DNA from: SMYC01 sp963578475
GTDB taxonomy: Bacteria > Acidobacteriota > Vicinamibacteria > Marinacidobacterales > SMYC01
Assembly (NCBI GenBank): GCA_963578475.1
Contig: CAUZCL010000012.1
Location: 1-64,000, forward strand
Direction: 5' to 3'
DNA: 64,000 bases
Below, piece after piece: positions 61,833 through 64,000 of this stretch (within the stretch, counting starts at the first letter, position 1; every line of letters begins with the position of its first letter). Below the pieces are notes generated by a model, which did no database searches, was not told the DNA's origin, and was given only the letters and a program-made list of their open reading frames with translations. A program made the translations under genes and the position numbers.

Positions 61833-62057
61833 ATGACTGCAAAGACCATCGGAGCGGCTCAGTTCAAGGAAAGGTGTTTGGCGATTCTCGACGAGGTCGG
61901 GCCAGAGGGTATCGTTGTGACGAAACATGGAAAGCCCGTCGCAAAGCTCATCCCTATCCAAGCGGATTCCGCTGACCTGATCGGTAGCCTCAAAGACGAA
62001 ATCGAGGTCAAGGGAGACATTCTGTCTACTGGCGTGGCATGGAATGCTGAATCTTGA
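61833..62057 (+). CDS. Phd/YefM-type antitoxin
   Basis: 74 residues. MTAKTIGAAQFKERCLAILD and IVVTKHGKPVAKLIPI are the Phd/YefM N-terminal DNA-binding fold; the C-terminal SLKDEIEVKGDILSTG is the toxin-wrapping tail. Overlaps the toxin gene by 14 bp. Surrounding DNA is noticeably more AT-rich than average, consistent with a mobile module. Likely autoregulated from the AT-rich stretch at 61780-61830. Confidence 0.9.
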   Translation: MTAKTIGAAQFKERCLAILDEVGPEGIVVTKHGKPVAKLIPIQADSADLIGSLKDEIEVKGDILSTGVAWNAES

Positions 62058-62409
62058 TACTCACATTCTAATCTTCGCCCTCGCCGGGAAACTCAAGAAA
62101 GCGGAGCAAACTCTTCTTTCGGAGAATCCCTGGAGCATCTCTGCCATCGTTCTATGGGAGCTCTCTAAACTCATGCAACTCGATCGCATTCATCTCGACT
62201 TCGAACAGCCCAAGGTCCAGCGCACTTTAAGGCGCATCCACACTTGGCCCCTGACGTTGGAAATTTGTCGGCAGAGCTGCCGTCTAGATATCAGCAGCGA
62301 CCCCGCCGACAAGCTCATCGCCGCGACGAGTGTCGTCGAGAACATTCCTCTCGTGACTCGTGACGGCACACTTCTGGGCTCGGAGATGATTCCGTTCCCG
62401 ACGACATAG
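62044..62409 (+). CDS. vapC: VapC-type PIN-domain toxin
   Basis: 121 residues. The PIN acidic residues are visible: Asp in NLDTHILIF, Glu in LWELSKL, Asp in SDPADKLIAATS and Asp in TRDGTLL. A Mg-dependent RNase held in check by the adjacent antitoxin. Complete, so the module may be active. Confidence 0.92.
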   Translation: MLNLDTHILIFALAGKLKKAEQTLLSENPWSISAIVLWELSKLMQLDRIHLDFEQPKVQRTLRRIHTWPLTLEICRQSCRLDISSDPADKLIAATSVVENIPLVTRDGTLLGSEMIPFPTT

Positions 62410-62733
62410 ATGGCGCGGGTGCACGGTCCGCTTTGGCGGCCCGAGCCGTCGCTCGGCTGTTTCCCACTACGTGCACACATGTGCACAGGTTATAGAATTA
62501 CTCTCCATCTCGGCGATGATCTGAACGCGGCATCCACCACGGCTCTCGCGGAGGACAAACCAAGATTGCCGCGCTAGCACGCGGGCTCGGCGTCAAGCTC
62601 GAAAGCTTATCGATCGCGGCAAAGGGATACATCGTCTCTCTCAGACCCTAGCGGCCGCACCGCGCCTTCTGGCAAACGTCTCACCAGACACGATCCGTCC
62701 GTCGTTGCGTGATGCACACCGCTCGCGTATCGT
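62410..62733. other. intergenic region with palindrome and possible gene remnant
   Basis: GTGCACA-CA-TGTGCAC at 62472-62487 is a perfect dyad of unknown use. One plus frame from about 62607 to 62769 reads smoothly (LIDRGKGIHRLSQTLAAAP, then DAHRSRIVWKRLLADLPSD-stop), which looks like a C-terminal coding remnant but I cannot name it. Confidence 0.35.
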
Positions 62734-62814
62734 GTGGAAACGTTTACTCGCCGATCTTCCATCCGACTAGCCGTGGCTTTGATGTTTGTGGTCCCATCGA
62801 CCCTCTTCGGCCAG
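62734..62814 (+). pseudogene. 5' end of an exported protein gene, cut off
   Basis: A GTG at 62734 opens ETFTRRSSIRLAVALMFVVP then STLFGQ, an excellent signal peptide. After about 27 codons the frame runs into the antisense strand of the VIT gene, so the gene proper is lost. It abuts the truncated 3' end of that gene. Confidence 0.5.
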
Positions 62815-63354
62815 GCGTTCGACCTCGAGCGCGTCCTCGTAGCGGACTTCTTCCTGATATTCGAGCTCGATCCGAACCTCCTCCAGAGGCCCGATATGGG
62901 CGACCGACACCGTGAAAATGTTCGGCCTCTCTTGCTCGAGCAGAGAGGCTTTCTTCCCTTCCCGTTTGGCCTTTTCATAGGTCCGGCGCGCTTGGGTTTT
63001 TTCCTGAATCTGTCCTTCGATGACGCGCTCCCCAACCTTCATGCGCATCGTGTCCACGGCAGCCCGTTCAGGGAGCGGAAAGACGTAGACGCCCTCGACC
63101 CACTCTTCCGACGGGTTGCGAAAGAGCTGCACGACGCGGGTGCGCCCCACGAGGCCGGTGACGCGTATCCGTACCTTCGTTTCGACGGTCGGAGCCTCGA
63201 CATAGCCTCGGTCAAAGTCTGAGCGGAGCAGGAGGCTCCCAATCTTCATATCGGCTGGAGTGACGACTTGGGATCGCGGTCGCCACGCTTGGCTTTCAAT
63301 CGCTGGCGCCAGAAAAGCCAGCACGATCAGGAAAGATTTCGTCTTCGTCGGCAT
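62767..63354 (-). CDS. VIT-domain protein, truncated
   Basis: 195 residues from the ATG at 63354 (GGGGGAGG seven bases upstream): signal peptide (about 1-21), then a VIT domain with EEWVEGVYVFPLPERAAVDT, IEGQIQEKTQARRTYEKAKR and KKASLLEQERPNIFTVSVAH. Full-length relatives continue into a von Willebrand A domain; here the frame ends soon after EEVRYEDALE in unrelated sequence. The 3' part was lost at about 62815. Confidence 0.8.
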   Translation of the reverse strand: MPTKTKSFLIVLAFLAPAIESQAWRPRSQVVTPADMKIGSLLLRSDFDRGYVEAPTVETKVRIRVTGLVGRTRVVQLFRNPSEEWVEGVYVFPLPERAAVDTMRMKVGERVIEGQIQEKTQARRTYEKAKREGKKASLLEQERPNIFTVSVAHIGPLEEVRIELEYQEEVRYEDALEVERLAEEGRWDHKHQSHG

Positions 63355-63501
63355 TGTGGTCCTCCCCCTGCGGTTCATGCTTCTATTTGAGCATTCCGAT
63401 AGGTGCAGCTCGCGACGGCATCGAGGCGAGACAGTAAAACAATGTGGCAATCCTGTGTTGCGGGTAGCCGCGGTCGATCTCATGCGCTACATTGGAGCTA
63501 C

Positions 63502-64000
63502 ATGAACAAAAACACGGGCTCGGTTGCCGTCATCGACGACGAAGAGAACATTCGCGAGACGGTCGCCTACGCACTCCGCCGAGAGGGCTACCACGTGGAT
63601 CTCTACACGGATGGCCTGAACGCTTGGGAGCAGCTCGAGAACGGGCTCCCCGATCTCTGTGTGCTCGACATTCTGATGCCGCGCATGGACGGGCTCGAGC
63701 TCTGCCGCAAGCTGCGCGGCAAGTCGGAGATGCTCCCCATCATCTTCTTGACCTCGAAAGACGAGGAGTTCGACCGCGTGCTCGGGCTCGAGCTCGGCGC
63801 CGACGACTATTTGTGCAAGCCTTTCGCGATGCGCGAGCTCGTCGCGCGCATCAAAGTCCTCTTCCGCCGGCTTGCGCTCTCGGGTGCCGGCGCCGCCACC
63901 GACCCCGAGGAACGTCTGAGCCTCGGGCCGCTCACGCTCGATATGGGCCGCTATCAAGCGACATGGAGAGGCGAGCCTCTCACACTCACCGTCACCGAGT
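63502..64000 (+). CDS. OmpR-type response regulator, cut by window end
   Basis: First 166 codons. Receiver domain with Asp12/Asp13, phosphoacceptor Asp56 in LCVLDILMPRMDG, Thr in FLTSKD and Lys in YLCKPF. A winged-helix DNA-binding domain begins (LSLGPLTLDMGRYQATWRG). GGAG six bases before the ATG. Probably partnered by a histidine kinase beyond the window. Confidence 0.93.
   Translation, partial: MNKNTGSVAVIDDEENIRETVAYALRREGYHVDLYTDGLNAWEQLENGLPDLCVLDILMPRMDGLELCRKLRGKSEMLPIIFLTSKDEEFDRVLGLELGADDYLCKPFAMRELVARIKVLFRRLALSGAGAATDPEERLSLGPLTLDMGRYQATWRGEPLTLTVTE

Noticed and set aside
1..64000. CRISPR arrays, rRNA genes, complete tRNA genes, known riboswitches upstream of metX
   Set aside because: I found no regularly spaced repeats, no rRNA core sequence, only a 3' tRNA fragment, and no SAM-riboswitch consensus in the 90 bp before metX.

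Overview
The window looks like a chromosomal stretch of a Gram-negative, high-GC bacterium, most probably an Acidobacteriota member. I infer this from family content: an Oar-like TonB receptor with a carboxypeptidase-regulatory domain, a GWxTD protein, paired FG-GAP/ASPIC-UnbV proteins, a DUF2934 protein, MacB/ADOP-type permease fossils, and lpxA and fabI. I found no rRNA, complete tRNA, CRISPR array or intact mobile element.

Layout. 1-720: scar of a transposase fragment, a tRNA-Val-like 3' end and a deletion-scarred amidohydrolase copy. 740-10976 (minus): exported peptide/amide-processing cluster of TonB receptor, Xaa-Pro aminopeptidase, M1 aminopeptidase, amidohydrolase and GWxTD-TPR protein. 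11004-11880: AT-rich control region with large palindromes, plus a dead integrase-type transposase. 11881-20524 (plus): two FG-GAP/ASPIC proteins, one with a 15-G tract, then an operon of amidohydrolase, TPR protein, lipoprotein and a Gate-domain membrane protein. 20536-27300: small housekeeping genes (DCC thiol oxidoreductase, NUDIX, di-haem peroxidase, CMD-family protein, beta-propeller) among decayed genes. 27303-31794 (plus): NfeD, NfeD-like, FloA, a small basic protein and an unrecognised membrane-anchored coiled-coil protein, probably a membrane-microdomain operon. 31823-33835: decayed SDR, ABC solute-binding protein and DUF1080 fragments. 33926-37623 (plus): metX, metY, CoA-binding protein and esterase operon. 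37753-46115: DUF2934, Uma2, mnmA, lpxA and a LeuA-like synthase among gene fossils. 46187-51045: a large membrane spermidine-synthase-like protein coupled to a sulfatase-like protein that lacks the expected catalytic residues. 51087-55717: B3/B4-domain pseudogene, fabI, amidase with a tiny coupled partner, KamA-type radical SAM enzyme. 55778-59096: collapsed TetR-adaptor-RND efflux operon in which adaptor and pump are fused. 59174-64000: DUF433, a frameshifted B12/radical SAM gene, queF, DUF1330, a Phd/VapC module, a truncated VIT protein, and a response regulator cut by the window edge.

The dominant theme is gene decay. More than twenty loci are fossils, chimeras formed by deletion, or genes broken by one frameshift or one in-frame stop, next to fully intact essential genes. 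This fits recent genome erosion, for example in a host-associated lineage, although some single-base indels could be sequencing or assembly errors. The best candidates for undescribed biology are the NfeD/FloA operon with its unknown last genes, the coupled pseudoenzyme-like pair at 46-51 kb, and the poly-G tract in an exported repeat protein.
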